64,000 bases of DNA from IMG/VR virus record IMGVR_UViG_3300037358_000003, positions 1-64,000 of that record. The stretch is one strand, 5' to 3'. The notes beneath the pieces were generated by a model that worked only from the letters and a program-made list of their open reading frames with translations, was not told the origin of the DNA and made no database searches. Made by a program: the position numbers and the translations under genes. This stretch comes from a virus. The stretch's first letter is position 1. Each line of letters opens with the position of its first letter. This document shows positions 24,498 through 31,130 of this stretch, in pieces.

Positions 24498-25222
24498 TAG
24501 AACGGCTCCATTCCTGGTTCGTATTCTGGTTCATTGGTTTGTTTCGGTGATGCGATTGCTTGTTCCTTGGCTGTCTTCTTCAGTAGCGTCACGTCCTCGT
24601 CTGTCAGCATTGTGAATGACTCAACGTCACGTCCGAGAATCACGCCAGCCCACTTGTGTCGGTCGGCATCATCCGTGGGCACGATACTTTTACCGTCCCT
24701 GCCTTTGATCGCAAATAGGCCAGCGAGATTGGGTCCAGCGTCGTCGGTTACCGCAGGCTTTGCTTCAGCCTTCGGTGCCGCACGCTTTGTAGTTGTACCG
24801 GTTGCTTTGGCTGTGGCCGGTTGTGCCGACACTGACGCACTGTTGCCGTCATCATCGTCGTCTGCCACCAGTCCGAGAATCGCCATGTACGAGTACCGAC
24901 GCGCATAGGTGGTGGCACTCCCCATTCCCTGCGAATCCTTCTTGGTCAAGTACAACCGCATCATGTCTTCAATCCACTGGCCGCTTTCGTGCAGCAGTCG
25001 AGTGGTCAGCGTGTCGTCATCCTGAAAGTAGCCAAGCGTCTGCACGATGGACAGTCCGTTGGCAGCAAGGATCGGTGCAGCAGCTTTCACAACGGCTGGC
25101 AGGTCTGCGTACTTGCTCTTGAAGAATGGGTTGTTCGCATCCTTCGGCACCGACTCAAACTCGCCTTGCGCTTTCGATAACGCCTTCGCCAGTTCTGCGA
25201 TCTCCGCTGAAGTGTCCATCAT
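24497..25222 (-). CDS. ERF-family single-strand annealing protein
   Basis: The N-terminal 150 residues carry the ERF-family blocks (ALSKAQGEFESVPKDANNPF, FKSKYADLPAVVKAAAPILA, NGLSIVQTLGYF, GSATTYARRYSYMAILGLVA). ERF proteins anneal complementary single strands in phage recombination. A Thr/Ala-rich linker follows, and the end is acidic with a Pro-Phe terminus (EPGMEPF), as in SSB tails that recruit partners. Coupled to the exonuclease gene upstream and SSB downstream. Confidence 0.88.
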   Translation of the reverse strand: MMDTSAEIAELAKALSKAQGEFESVPKDANNPFFKSKYADLPAVVKAAAPILAANGLSIVQTLGYFQDDDTLTTRLLHESGQWIEDMMRLYLTKKDSQGMGSATTYARRYSYMAILGLVADDDDDGNSASVSAQPATAKATGTTTKRAAPKAEAKPAVTDDAGPNLAGLFAIKGRDGKSIVPTDDADRHKWAGVILGRDVESFTMLTDEDVTLLKKTAKEQAIASPKQTNEPEYEPGMEPF

Positions 25223-25923
25223 CGTCCCATCGCCTCTTTCTTGAGTGCCTTCATGGTATCAGTCCTCGTCCACTTGTACGCCTGCAACAGCGCACAGAAT
25301 ACCTCAAACGTATCACCATCGGCGGGATAGCGGTCCAAGTTGTACGTTCCGTCCTCTTTCACGTATAAACACCCGCACCAGTCGATCGGTGGCATTCGTC
25401 GCAACTCAGTGAGATTGCCGTCATTGTCATAGCTCGCCATGCCGTCAGCGAAGCGATACGCAGACAGTTGGAGCGCATGTTCAGCCGGGTATGCGCTGCC
25501 TGTCTTTAGATCAATGAGTGCCGTCTCGGCGTTGATCTCAGCAATCAAGTCGAACCGCCCGCCGTAGCCAAGATTGGACAGCACGATCTCTTCCTGTGCG
25601 ATGACCTTCGTGTTGTAGTCGAGAATGAACTTTTCTAGCGCATCCACGAATCCCTTTTCATCGTCGGCCTGGTCGATGTCCTCGCCACGCAGAAACGATT
25701 CCAGGTGACCATGCACTCTGGTCCCACGATCCGCTTTCGCCTTCCAGACCTCTCGATAGTTCAATCCCTGGTCGCGCAGTTTCATGGCGGCACCAGCGAA
25801 CGCGCCGGACTTGCCATCATCCATCAGTCCAGAGATGGCTGTCACGTTGATGGCGATCTCGCCAGACGGGAGGCGATACTTGTGCTTCTCCGCTAGTTGA
25901 CGGTCTGTGTCACCTTTTGCCAT
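25219..25923 (-). CDS. PD-(D/E)XK exonuclease (RecB/Cas4-like)
   Basis: The 234-residue protein has the active-site run LGYGGRFDLIAEIN then ETALIDLKTGSAYPAEHALQ (Asp...Asp-x-Lys, followed by the Gln of the QxxxY motif, LQLSAYRFA). Such nucleases resect DNA ends so that the ERF protein and SSB can pair strands. The three genes overlap by 4 nt each and form a complete two-component recombination system. Confidence 0.85.
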   Translation of the reverse strand: MAKGDTDRQLAEKHKYRLPSGEIAINVTAISGLMDDGKSGAFAGAAMKLRDQGLNYREVWKAKADRGTRVHGHLESFLRGEDIDQADDEKGFVDALEKFILDYNTKVIAQEEIVLSNLGYGGRFDLIAEINAETALIDLKTGSAYPAEHALQLSAYRFADGMASYDNDGNLTELRRMPPIDWCGCLYVKEDGTYNLDRYPADGDTFEVFCALLQAYKWTRTDTMKALKKEAMGR

Positions 25924-26089
25924 GTTGTCCCTTCGGTTCGATTGCCCTCCGCCAAGCGTAGTCGTCCAGCTGCCGGATTTCGCGCACGGTATATCTGGTG
26001 ATGACGTTGAGCTTGTCGGTGAAGAACGCGAGCGCGGCCCAGTGTTTGTGATGGACCTCTTCTGCCCACTTCTTGCCGAACAAACTCAC
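25910..26089 (-). CDS. 59-residue hypothetical protein
   Basis: A GTG start at 26089 overlaps the upstream stop as GTGA and opens MSLFGKKWAEEVHHKHWAAL followed by a helical, basic sequence to a TGA inside the exonuclease start. The tight overlap at both ends supports it. Function unknown. Confidence 0.55.
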   Translation of the reverse strand: MSLFGKKWAEEVHHKHWAALAFFTDKLNVITRYTVREIRQLDDYAWRRAIEPKGQHGKR

Positions 26090-26217
26090 TCGTCGTCCTC
26101 GGCCATGCAGCGGTCGGCGTCAATGCACGCGTTATGAGATTCCTTGAGCGTTCCCAATTCCGCCAAAAACGCGCACCAGTCGGAATGGTCTGGGTACTTG
26201 TAGCCGCTCGTTGTCAT
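26086..26217 (-). CDS. 43-residue hypothetical protein
   Basis: From the ATG at 26217 the frame encodes MTTSGYKYPDHSDWCAFLAE and ends EDDE, overlapping the next GTG. It contains two further Cys. Function unknown. Confidence 0.5.
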   Translation of the reverse strand: MTTSGYKYPDHSDWCAFLAELGTLKESHNACIDADRCMAEDDE

Positions 26218-26238
26218 TGCGCTCCTGTCATCGTTCGT

Positions 26239-26388
26239 TTACACAAAGTGGGCATCGTCAGCCGGAAGTTCCTCGTAGTCGCCGTCCCACTCGCCACCCG
26301 AAATCTTGTTGAGATACGCAGCGAACGCGGTGGGCAGTTCCTCATCCTTGATTCCGAACTCTTCGCAATAGTCATCGAAACTCTGCAT
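26239..26388 (-). CDS. 49-residue acidic protein
   Basis: The ATG at 26388 has GGAGGC 5 nt upstream and encodes MQSFDDYCEEFGIKDEELPT with an acidic end. The strong ribosome-binding site and the clean stop support it. Function unknown. Confidence 0.6.
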   Translation of the reverse strand: MQSFDDYCEEFGIKDEELPTAFAAYLNKISGGEWDGDYEELPADDAHFV

Positions 26389-26436
26389 GCTATGCCTCCT
26401 GTGGACAACTAGGTTGAAATCTGTTGCTTTCGGCCA

Positions 26437-26667
26437 TCACCATTCCTCATACGGTTTCGTCGTGCAGCCGATGCCATTCTGGCAGATACACGGATCGTCA
26501 GTGCACTCCGGCTCCAGTAACGATTTGGCACGAATCGTCAGTTGCATGTTGAATTCGTCGCACAGCAGTTGGAATATGCTCCACAGCGTGTCGTGTGTCC
26601 GCTGATAACTCTCGCGTTCTTGTTCCAACTCGGATGTCAGTAGCTTGATCTGCTTGCGTTTATTCAT
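26437..26667 (-). CDS. Small coiled-coil protein with Cys-rich tail
   Basis: A 76-residue protein: residues 1-45 are a charged coiled-coil-like helix (KLLTSELEQERESYQRTHDT) and the tail has four Cys (PECTDDPCICQNGIGC). It overlaps the Lsr2-like gene upstream by 4 nt. Confidence 0.6.
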   Translation of the reverse strand: MNKRKQIKLLTSELEQERESYQRTHDTLWSIFQLLCDEFNMQLTIRAKSLLEPECTDDPCICQNGIGCTTKPYEEW

Positions 26668-27161
26668 GTTGGCACTTGTTCATGGTTTCCGTGAACTTCT
26701 GCATACTTGGCTCGCAGATTCTTGCTGACCCGCTGGAAAGTGATACCCTCAGAATCAGCCCACTCTCGCACTGTCTGATCGTCCACCATTGGTGCCTCAG
26801 ATGGCGCAGGAGCCGTTGGAACATCTGCGGGCGGCAACGATACCTCCGAATTAGCAGGGCTAATCTCAGGCGCTTCATGGGCGATTCGGTACTGCTCTTT
26901 CAGCGCCCTGGTTATGTGCCCACCCGGTTTAATCACGATGCCGACACGCATGCACCAGTTTCGGACGGTCGCATTATGCAGATCGTCCTCAGATTTGGGC
27001 TTGCGATCAGGTGCGATCTCCTTGGCACCCTCTACGATCATGACCATCGCTTGCCGATGAGCTTCCTGCAATAACTCGATGCCACGCCGATACGATCTAT
27101 TGCTGTCCTGAATGGACCTGCACTCGGTGAATAAGTCCATGAGGTCGGCGGTCGTGGTCAT
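26664..27161 (-). CDS. Lsr2-like protein with two DNA-binding modules
   Basis: The 165-residue protein lacks the Lsr2 N-terminal oligomerisation domain but carries two copies of the Lsr2 C-terminal DNA-binding fold: residues 63-97 (NATVRNWCMRVGIVIKPGG, then ALKEQYRIAHE) and 127-158 (DQTVREWADSEGITFQRVSK, then LRAKYAEVHG), joined by a Pro/Ala linker. Lsr2 silences AT-rich foreign DNA in actinobacteria by minor-groove contacts. A phage protein with two readers and no oligomerising domain could compete with host Lsr2; that is inference. It lies near the divergent promoter at the head of the minus operon. Confidence 0.78.
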   Translation of the reverse strand: MTTTADLMDLFTECRSIQDSNRSYRRGIELLQEAHRQAMVMIVEGAKEIAPDRKPKSEDDLHNATVRNWCMRVGIVIKPGGHITRALKEQYRIAHEAPEISPANSEVSLPPADVPTAPAPSEAPMVDDQTVREWADSEGITFQRVSKNLRAKYAEVHGNHEQVPT

Positions 27162-27172
27162 TGGGCGGGATC

Positions 27173-27787
27173 TTACAGAGAATCGTCGCCAGAGTCAAGG
27201 TCTTGATCGACTGAATCGTTCTTGCTGACATTGCAACCGAGATGACTGGCTTGCACGTTGGCCCTGATGTGGTCCCCACCTTTTGAGATGGGAATAATAT
27301 GATCGAGCGATACGGAAAGCATGTCGTGTCTTCCGTTTGGAAGATCCCTGCGTCGATCTGGATCAATTGGCTCCTGACAGATACCACAGATCCACTGATC
27401 ACGGTCAAAGATTTCTGTGTGGGTAAAATTTTCTACAATACCACCAGCCTTTTGTGCACTACGTTTGGCGTTGCTCGCCCTGGCGTAAGCTCGTCTCTTC
27501 TCAAGATTGGCAGCTACCCATGCCCTATTGCGCTCTCGCTCTGACGGACGAGCCGCCTTGCGCTCCTCCCTGGCTGCGGCTTCGATCAAACGCTGCGGAT
27601 CATTGGCATATCGGTCTCTGTGATATTGTCTGCTTTTCTCAACATCTCTATAATAATCTGCCTGTTGGCGCGCCCTCACCTTATCTGGATTGGCGGCGTT
27701 CCACTCTTTCTGATATTGTGCATTAATGGCCCGTTCTTCTGCGTTCTTGGGCTTGTTGATTTTTCTGGGTTGGTTTGATTCAGTCAT
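27173..27787 (-). CDS. HNH endonuclease
   Basis: From the ATG at 27787 the 204-residue protein has a long basic helical N-terminal region (repeated RD, RQ and EAAAREERK patterns) and a C-terminal HNH domain: WICGICQEPIDPD, then SLDHIIPISKGGDHIRANVQ and ASHLGCNVSKND, with two Cys pairs and the DH/N/H catalytic set. Probably a free-standing homing nuclease or a packaging-associated HNH. It is the first gene of the minus block, divergent from 27861. GAAGGG lies 7 nt before the ATG. Confidence 0.85.
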   Translation of the reverse strand: MTESNQPRKINKPKNAEERAINAQYQKEWNAANPDKVRARQQADYYRDVEKSRQYHRDRYANDPQRLIEAAAREERKAARPSERERNRAWVAANLEKRRAYARASNAKRSAQKAGGIVENFTHTEIFDRDQWICGICQEPIDPDRRRDLPNGRHDMLSVSLDHIIPISKGGDHIRANVQASHLGCNVSKNDSVDQDLDSGDDSL

Positions 27788-27824
27788 TTTGTAACCCTTC
27801 AGTGTAGCAGGAAAAAAGAAATGG

Positions 27825-27853
27825 TTGACAATGGTAGCGCCATGTGGTTCAAT
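27825..27853 (+). promoter_or_regulatory. Leaderless-type promoter for the 27861 gene
   Basis: TTGACA (27825) and TTCAAT (27848) are separated by 17 bp, and the ATG lies 7 nt after the -10 box, so transcription should start at the ATG. It lies in the divergent gap between the two main blocks. Confidence 0.6.
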
Positions 27854-27860
27854 CTCAACC

Positions 27861-28025
27861 ATGTTCGATTGCCAAGCCCGTGCGGCGGGTGAGAAAGAGT
27901 GCGACTACGCCACGCCGGACGAGATTCGTGACTACTGGCTCGCACGCTGTCGTGAGGTCATTGACGAAGCCACGAAGGCGAAAGCGTTGTTGCTGGCCGA
28001 ATTGAGGCGACATGGAGCTGCCTGA
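27861..28025 (+). CDS. Small helical protein, first gene of the plus block
   Basis: A 54-residue protein (MFDCQARAAGEKECDYATPD) whose second half is an amphipathic helix rich in Ala, Arg and Lys. I start at 27861 because the promoter places the mRNA 5' end at this ATG. Function unknown. Confidence 0.6.
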   Translation: MFDCQARAAGEKECDYATPDEIRDYWLARCREVIDEATKAKALLLAELRRHGAA

Positions 28026-28179
28026 CACGTGGGAAGAACTCGACATGCGCTATCTGGCGAGTAAAGATCCGAAGCACCCGGCGAACTGTCTGTGCATGTT
28101 TTGTGTGCAGATCAGTCATCCGTGCGGCAACCCAAGATGCACCGATCCAGACTGTCTAGTGATTGATTGGAAGAAGTAA
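28012..28179 (+). CDS. 55-residue Cys-rich protein
   Basis: It overlaps the previous gene by 14 nt and encodes MELPDTWEELDMRYLASKDP followed by CLCMFCVQISHPCGNPRCTD, a dense Cys/His cluster likely to bind zinc. The stop overlaps the next ATG as TAATG. Confidence 0.6.
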   Translation: MELPDTWEELDMRYLASKDPKHPANCLCMFCVQISHPCGNPRCTDPDCLVIDWKK

Positions 28180-28541
28180 TGATCGAAATCGACCGATACG
28201 ACGCCATGCTTGTCGCAGACGGTGCTGCCCATATGGACGCACAGGTTCCTGGTTGGGAACGGCATGTGGACGTGTCGAAAATCGACATGGCGTCTGGCTG
28301 TCAATGTGTGCTTGGTCAGGTGGGACAAGTCATCATGGAAAAGCAACGTGCGGTCTGGTTGAGTGATCATTGCATGCAGATGCCAGATGGGGAGATCAGT
28401 ACCCCGTGGTCATGGATGAAGACCCACTTTGACTTTGACATCGTGGGTGCATTTTCATCGACCAGCGTACACGACGCATGGGTGGCGCTCATTAAAGAGC
28501 GGTTCGATTCCGGCATCCTCTCAGACGCAAATTACGACTGA
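28179..28541 (+). CDS. Hypothetical protein
   Basis: A 120-residue protein (MIEIDRYDAMLVADGAAHMD) with a GCQCVLGQVGQ block and a Trp-containing end (DAWVALIKERFDSG). The segment resembles small actinophage proteins of unknown role. Coupled to neighbours by TAATG and TGATG overlaps. Confidence 0.6.
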   Translation: MIEIDRYDAMLVADGAAHMDAQVPGWERHVDVSKIDMASGCQCVLGQVGQVIMEKQRAVWLSDHCMQMPDGEISTPWSWMKTHFDFDIVGAFSSTSVHDAWVALIKERFDSGILSDANYD

Positions 28542-28573
28542 TGGGCGAAAGTTGTGGTTTACGACATGAATGA
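28541..28573 (+). CDS. Bridging mini-ORF MGESCGLRHE
   Basis: A 10-codon ORF starts in the TGATG that ends the previous gene and stops 5 nt into the next gene (ATG at 28566). It coincides with a copy of the 20-nt start-associated element. It may relay ribosomes between the two genes; expression is inferred. Confidence 0.35.
   Translation: MGESCGLRHE
28547..28565 (+). repeat. Start-associated element, copy 1 (19 nt)
   Basis: GAAAGT, then TTTACGAC, ending directly before the ATG at 28566. It is one base shorter than the other copies. Confidence 0.65.
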
Positions 28574-28871
28574 GGAAGTTTACGACTGGTTCAGGGTGTC
28601 CACCGATGGCACTCGTCCGAACATTTGGTGCGGACATTGCGGCCCGACAGTCGATCTAGGTGACCTTGCGATTTGGGAAGCGTGCATGGGTCATTTGTAC
28701 ATCTATCCCGGCAACCGCTGGTATTCCCGAGTGCTTGGAGATGACGTGCATGTGTGCGCCGATCCCGGCCCGTTGTGGGAGTTGGATGAGTTCGGTGCTC
28801 TGTATCAGGTAGGTGCATCAATGGGTCCGAATATCGTGGGGAATTTACGACAAGAGTTAGCAGGTATCTAA
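28566..28871 (+). CDS. Hypothetical protein
   Basis: A 101-residue acidic protein (MNEEVYDWFRVSTDGTRPNI) with a C-x2-C-x2 pattern (WCGHCGPTVDLGDLAIWEAC). The ATG directly follows the start-associated element; a GTG 12 nt upstream is an alternative. The stop overlaps the next ATG. Confidence 0.6.
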   Translation: MNEEVYDWFRVSTDGTRPNIWCGHCGPTVDLGDLAIWEACMGHLYIYPGNRWYSRVLGDDVHVCADPGPLWELDEFGALYQVGASMGPNIVGNLRQELAGI

Positions 28872-29557
28872 TGCCTTTTGGGAGGAAAAGTGACAGCAAT
28901 CGGAAAACCGCGTCGAGTGGTGCAGATTCCGAAGCCAGAGGAGATGCCGGACACATGGGAAACTCCGACGACCACGCCGGTACAGCAGCCACAACAAGTC
29001 CCCGTGCCAGCGTAGGTCAGCTAGAGCCAATTAAGGCATGGCGTGGCGTCCAGTTTTCTGCCACCAAATCTACGGTTCTGATTAGTGGTGGCGACGGCCA
29101 AATGGTTTCTGGCGAGCAACCAAGGGCAATGTGCAGAAACGGCCAAGATCACCGCGCACCCGATTGGAAATGCTCTTGCGGTTATTACGCAGTCAAGAAA
29201 CGGGAGGACACTGTTGGGTATGGCATGCTTGCGGAGGTGGATCTGTACGGAACTGTAATTGAGCATGACGTTGGTTATCGTGCTGAATTCATGCGAGTCC
29301 TGGCGCTCAGATTTCCCCGCAAGCATTGCGAGGGTGGTAAGTTCTTGTGCTCTGGCACTCCCGAGATGCTTGCGTTTCCCGATCCAGTAGAAATCCAGAT
29401 GCACTCTGCTGCGTCCGTTTCATACGGCATGCAGACAACTCAATGGTCGCCACCACCTACGGCGGTTTGCACAGAGTGTGCGACCATGTTTGATAGAAGC
29501 GCATCATTGCAGCAAGTGGCAGCACGAATTGGGTGCGAAGTCCGCTGGGATGACTAA
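28871..29557 (+). CDS. Hypothetical Cys-containing protein
   Basis: The 228-residue frame starts at the ATG overlapping the previous stop (TAATG). Its first 40 residues are low-complexity (Ser, Gly, Asp, Ala) and overlap a second ORF, so the true start may be the ATG at 28955. The body has CRNGQDHRAPDWKCSCGYYA and a later CTECATMFDRS, two zinc-knuckle-like sites. This arrangement occurs in actinophage proteins of unknown function. Confidence 0.6.
   Translation: MPFGRKSDSNRKTASSGADSEARGDAGHMGNSDDHAGTAATTSPRASVGQLEPIKAWRGVQFSATKSTVLISGGDGQMVSGEQPRAMCRNGQDHRAPDWKCSCGYYAVKKREDTVGYGMLAEVDLYGTVIEHDVGYRAEFMRVLALRFPRKHCEGGKFLCSGTPEMLAFPDPVEIQMHSAASVSYGMQTTQWSPPPTAVCTECATMFDRSASLQQVAARIGCEVRWDD
28890..29015 (+). 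CDS. Nested 41-residue Pro/Gln-rich ORF
   Basis: A GTG preceded by GGGAGGAAAA opens MTAIGKPRRVVQIPKPEEMP followed by DTWETPTTTPVQQPQQVPVP to a TAG. The strong ribosome-binding site and protein-like composition contrast with the low-complexity reading of the overlapping frame, so this may be the true product here. Confidence 0.5.
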   Translation: MTAIGKPRRVVQIPKPEEMPDTWETPTTTPVQQPQQVPVPA

Positions 29558-29560
29558 CTC

Positions 29561-29569
29561 TGTGGATAA
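29561..29569 (-). promoter_or_regulatory. Perfect DnaA-box sequence
   Basis: TGTGGATAA is the complement of the consensus TTATCCACA. It lies between two genes. A single box may be chance; three more occur further right. Confidence 0.35.
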
Positions 29570-29576
29570 CTTGTTT

Positions 29577-29596
29577 AGAAGTCCATACTTTCAAAC
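29577..29596 (+). repeat. Start-associated element, copy 2
   Basis: AGAAGT, N5, CTTTCAAAC: a degenerate 20-nt copy lying 11 nt before the ATG at 29608, with GGAG between them. Confidence 0.5.
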
Positions 29597-29607
29597 GAAG
29601 GAGTAGA

Positions 29608-29919
29608 ATGAGTGCATCTGAGGCTACTTACGCAGTGAGGCAAACGGAAGAGTGCTACCCTGATCGTGATGCTGGTGCTGTCATGATTCAGATGAACGTG
29701 CTGGAAGAGGTCTTTGAGTCGGTGCTGTCAACCGTGCGTCAGGTTGAGCATCGTTTGGAACACGTCATCAACCCCAACTCGTTTCCAACGGGTGTAGCCA
29801 AGTTGGGCGAAGCACAGGAAAGTCTCAGTCCGCTGGCAGATCGCTTGCGGACGATCAACGATAGGATGCGCGACTTGCGTACCGAAGTCGGAGCATGGAC
29901 CGAGAGGATTGAGCTTTAA
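29608..29919 (+). CDS. Coiled-coil protein
   Basis: A 103-residue protein with a long heptad-like helix (VLEEVFESVLSTVRQVEHRL and LADRLRTINDRMRDLRTEVG). It has a clear Shine-Dalgarno (GAAGGAG, 5 nt before the ATG). Possible structural or scaffolding microprotein; function unknown. Confidence 0.6.
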   Translation: MSASEATYAVRQTEECYPDRDAGAVMIQMNVLEEVFESVLSTVRQVEHRLEHVINPNSFPTGVAKLGEAQESLSPLADRLRTINDRMRDLRTEVGAWTERIEL

Positions 29920-29948
29920 TGAATCAGCAGACATTAGAACATGACTAG
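29919..29948 (+). CDS. Bridging mini-ORF MNQQTLEHD
   Basis: A 9-codon ORF that starts in the TAATG ending the previous gene and stops 8 nt into the next gene. Same arrangement as the mini-ORFs at 28541, 35101 and 41914, but without a clear 20-nt element. Confidence 0.3.
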   Translation: MNQQTLEHD

Positions 29949-30117
29949 CGAGATACCGGAAATTGCTGGATACACTCTAGACGACGCGGGGTGGCGTAGA
30001 TTTTGTGAAGAGCGCGGGATGGACCCTGATCGGATTGATCTGTTGGACCCGCATTCGATTAACGCAGAAGTTGACCGAGTGTATGACGATAGCGGCGATC
30101 TACGCGAAGGAAAGTAG
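29941..30117 (+). CDS. 58-residue acidic protein
   Basis: Encodes MTSEIPEIAGYTLDDAGWRR and an acidic end (DRVYDDSGDLREGK). The opening TSEIPE resembles the MTEIPD and MSEIPD starts at 50051 and 50430. Function unknown. Confidence 0.55.
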   Translation: MTSEIPEIAGYTLDDAGWRRFCEERGMDPDRIDLLDPHSINAEVDRVYDDSGDLREGK

Positions 30118-30129
30118 GACTATTACGAC
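30110..30129 (+). repeat. Start-associated element, copy 3
   Basis: GAAAGT, N5, TATTACGAC, ending directly before the ATG at 30130. The same bases (TATTACGAC) are read as coding sequence after the ATG at 48075. Confidence 0.75.
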
Positions 30130-30447
30130 ATGAGCAAAGACGCATGGAAGCAGGAGCACGACCTGCACGAAAAGTTCACCAAGGAATGGGACGTTCGACC
30201 CGACCTTTCAGTGGTTGCGTTGGCGTGTGATCGTACTGTACGCTTTGATCTGCGGTATTCAGATGACGGTCCACTGAAAATGGGACGTTGGCACTCGACG
30301 CAACGAAACGTGGGGACGATGAGAGAACTAGCCAACGCACTTTTGGATGCTTGCGATTTTGTGGAGGCGTCAAATCCGAAGTGGACCGCACGCAAGGGTG
30401 AACCTGACGCCATCGAACGCGTCTTGGCCCAATGGAACGCCGAATGA
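30130..30447 (+). CDS. Hypothetical protein
   Basis: A 105-residue protein (MSKDAWKQEHDLHEKFTKEW) with alternating helix and strand pattern, no Cys cluster. Preceded directly by the start-associated element; the stop overlaps the next ATG. Confidence 0.6.
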   Translation: MSKDAWKQEHDLHEKFTKEWDVRPDLSVVALACDRTVRFDLRYSDDGPLKMGRWHSTQRNVGTMRELANALLDACDFVEASNPKWTARKGEPDAIERVLAQWNAE

Positions 30448-30587
30448 GCAAGCGCAGTCTCGGCCCCGCAGCATCCATCAAAGCTGGCAAAGAGATCCAG
30501 CGCAAGCAACGTATCCGCCATCGTGAGAAGGTGGCGGCGAAGGCCGAACGTGAAGCAACCGAACAAAAGGAGCAAGATGCCGTTTAG
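30444..30587 (+). CDS. 47-residue basic helical protein
   Basis: Encodes MSKRSLGPAASIKAGKEIQR and a Lys/Arg/Glu-rich helix (REKVAAKAEREATEQKEQ). It overlaps both neighbours (4 nt and 11 nt) and its 3' end supplies the Shine-Dalgarno of the GroES gene. Confidence 0.55.
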   Translation: MSKRSLGPAASIKAGKEIQRKQRIRHREKVAAKAEREATEQKEQDAV

Positions 30588-30897
30588 TTTGCACAGTGAT
30601 CGAGTCGCTGTAATCGCTGACCCGTTGGAGTCCAAGACCGCCAGCGGTCTGCACATTCCAGAGGGCGCTCAGGACTATCAGGAGCCACGCTACGGCACCG
30701 TTGCGGTAGTTGGCATCGGACATCGCTCGGAGCAGACTGGCGAGCTTGTGCCGATGGATTTCAAGGTCGATGATCGCGTGTTCTTTCACAAGGCTGCTGG
30801 CGAGGTGTGGAAGTTTGATGGGACTGAGTACCTTGTGCTCGGGCCACGTGAGATAATTGGCAAGGATGATGGCAAGAAGTTGAAGGCGGTCAAGTAG
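30577..30897 (+). CDS. groES: GroES-like co-chaperonin
   Basis: The 106-residue protein has the co-chaperonin layout: LHSDRVAVIADPLESKTASG (the roof and mobile-loop region with LHIPEGAQDYQEP), GTVAVVGIG, and the C-terminal DRVFFHKAAGEVWKFDGTEY followed by LVLGPREIIG. Like T4 gp31, phage GroES homologues pair with host GroEL to fold capsid proteins; that is family knowledge. AAGGAG lies 4 nt before the ATG at 30577. No GroEL gene is present. Confidence 0.85.
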   Translation: MPFSLHSDRVAVIADPLESKTASGLHIPEGAQDYQEPRYGTVAVVGIGHRSEQTGELVPMDFKVDDRVFFHKAAGEVWKFDGTEYLVLGPREIIGKDDGKKLKAVK

Positions 30898-31080
30898 GTG
30901 AAGGCGTTCTGGACGTTCCTATTTCTGTTTGCTGGCGGATTTTTCGTCTTTGACGTGATCGAGTCCGTCCACTTTTCCAGTCTGCACAATACGGGTCAGA
31001 CAGTATTCTTTGCCCTGTGTGCCATCGTGGAGTGTCTGATCGTCGGATTTGCGGCGGCGATGTTCTCACGAGAGTTTTAG
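30898..31080 (+). CDS. Small two-helix membrane protein
   Basis: A 60-residue GTG-started protein with hydrophobic segments at residues 3-20 (FWTFLFLFAGGFFVFDVI) and 35-55 (TVFFALCAIVECLIVGFAAA). Starts right after the GroES stop. Function unknown; its own stop overlaps a mini-ORF that the IS element split. Confidence 0.6.
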   Translation: MKAFWTFLFLFAGGFFVFDVIESVHFSSLHNTGQTVFFALCAIVECLIVGFAAAMFSREF

Positions 31081-31085
31081 TGGCC

Positions 31086-31101
31086 GAAAGTATGAGATTT
31101 C
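31086..31101 (+). repeat. Left part of a start-associated element split by the IS
   Basis: GAAAGTATGAGATTTC joins 33206-33209 (AGAC) when the insertion and one target copy are removed, restoring a full 20-nt element (copy 4). The restored mini-ORF starts at the GTG at 31080 (MAESMRFQT) and its stop overlaps the GTG at 33210. Confidence 0.75.
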
Positions 31102-31126
31102 GGGGATTATCCCTTCATGGTAGGTA
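31094..31126 (+). repeat. Left target duplication and inverted repeat of the IS
   Basis: GAGATTTC (31094-31101) is the 8-bp target duplication. The 25-bp left inverted repeat begins GGGGATTATCCCTT at 31102. Confidence 0.9.
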
Positions 31127-31130
31127 CTAG

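Noticed and set aside
25893-26123. 76-codon minus-strand frame
   Set aside because: Two other frames give better-fitting genes (25910-26089 and 26086-26217) with 4-nt overlaps; this frame has an odd Arg/Thr/Ala composition.
28501-28511. GGTTCGATTCC, like a tRNA T-arm
   Set aside because: No acceptor stem, anticodon arm or CCA end surrounds it; it lies inside a protein gene. No tRNA genes were found by eye.
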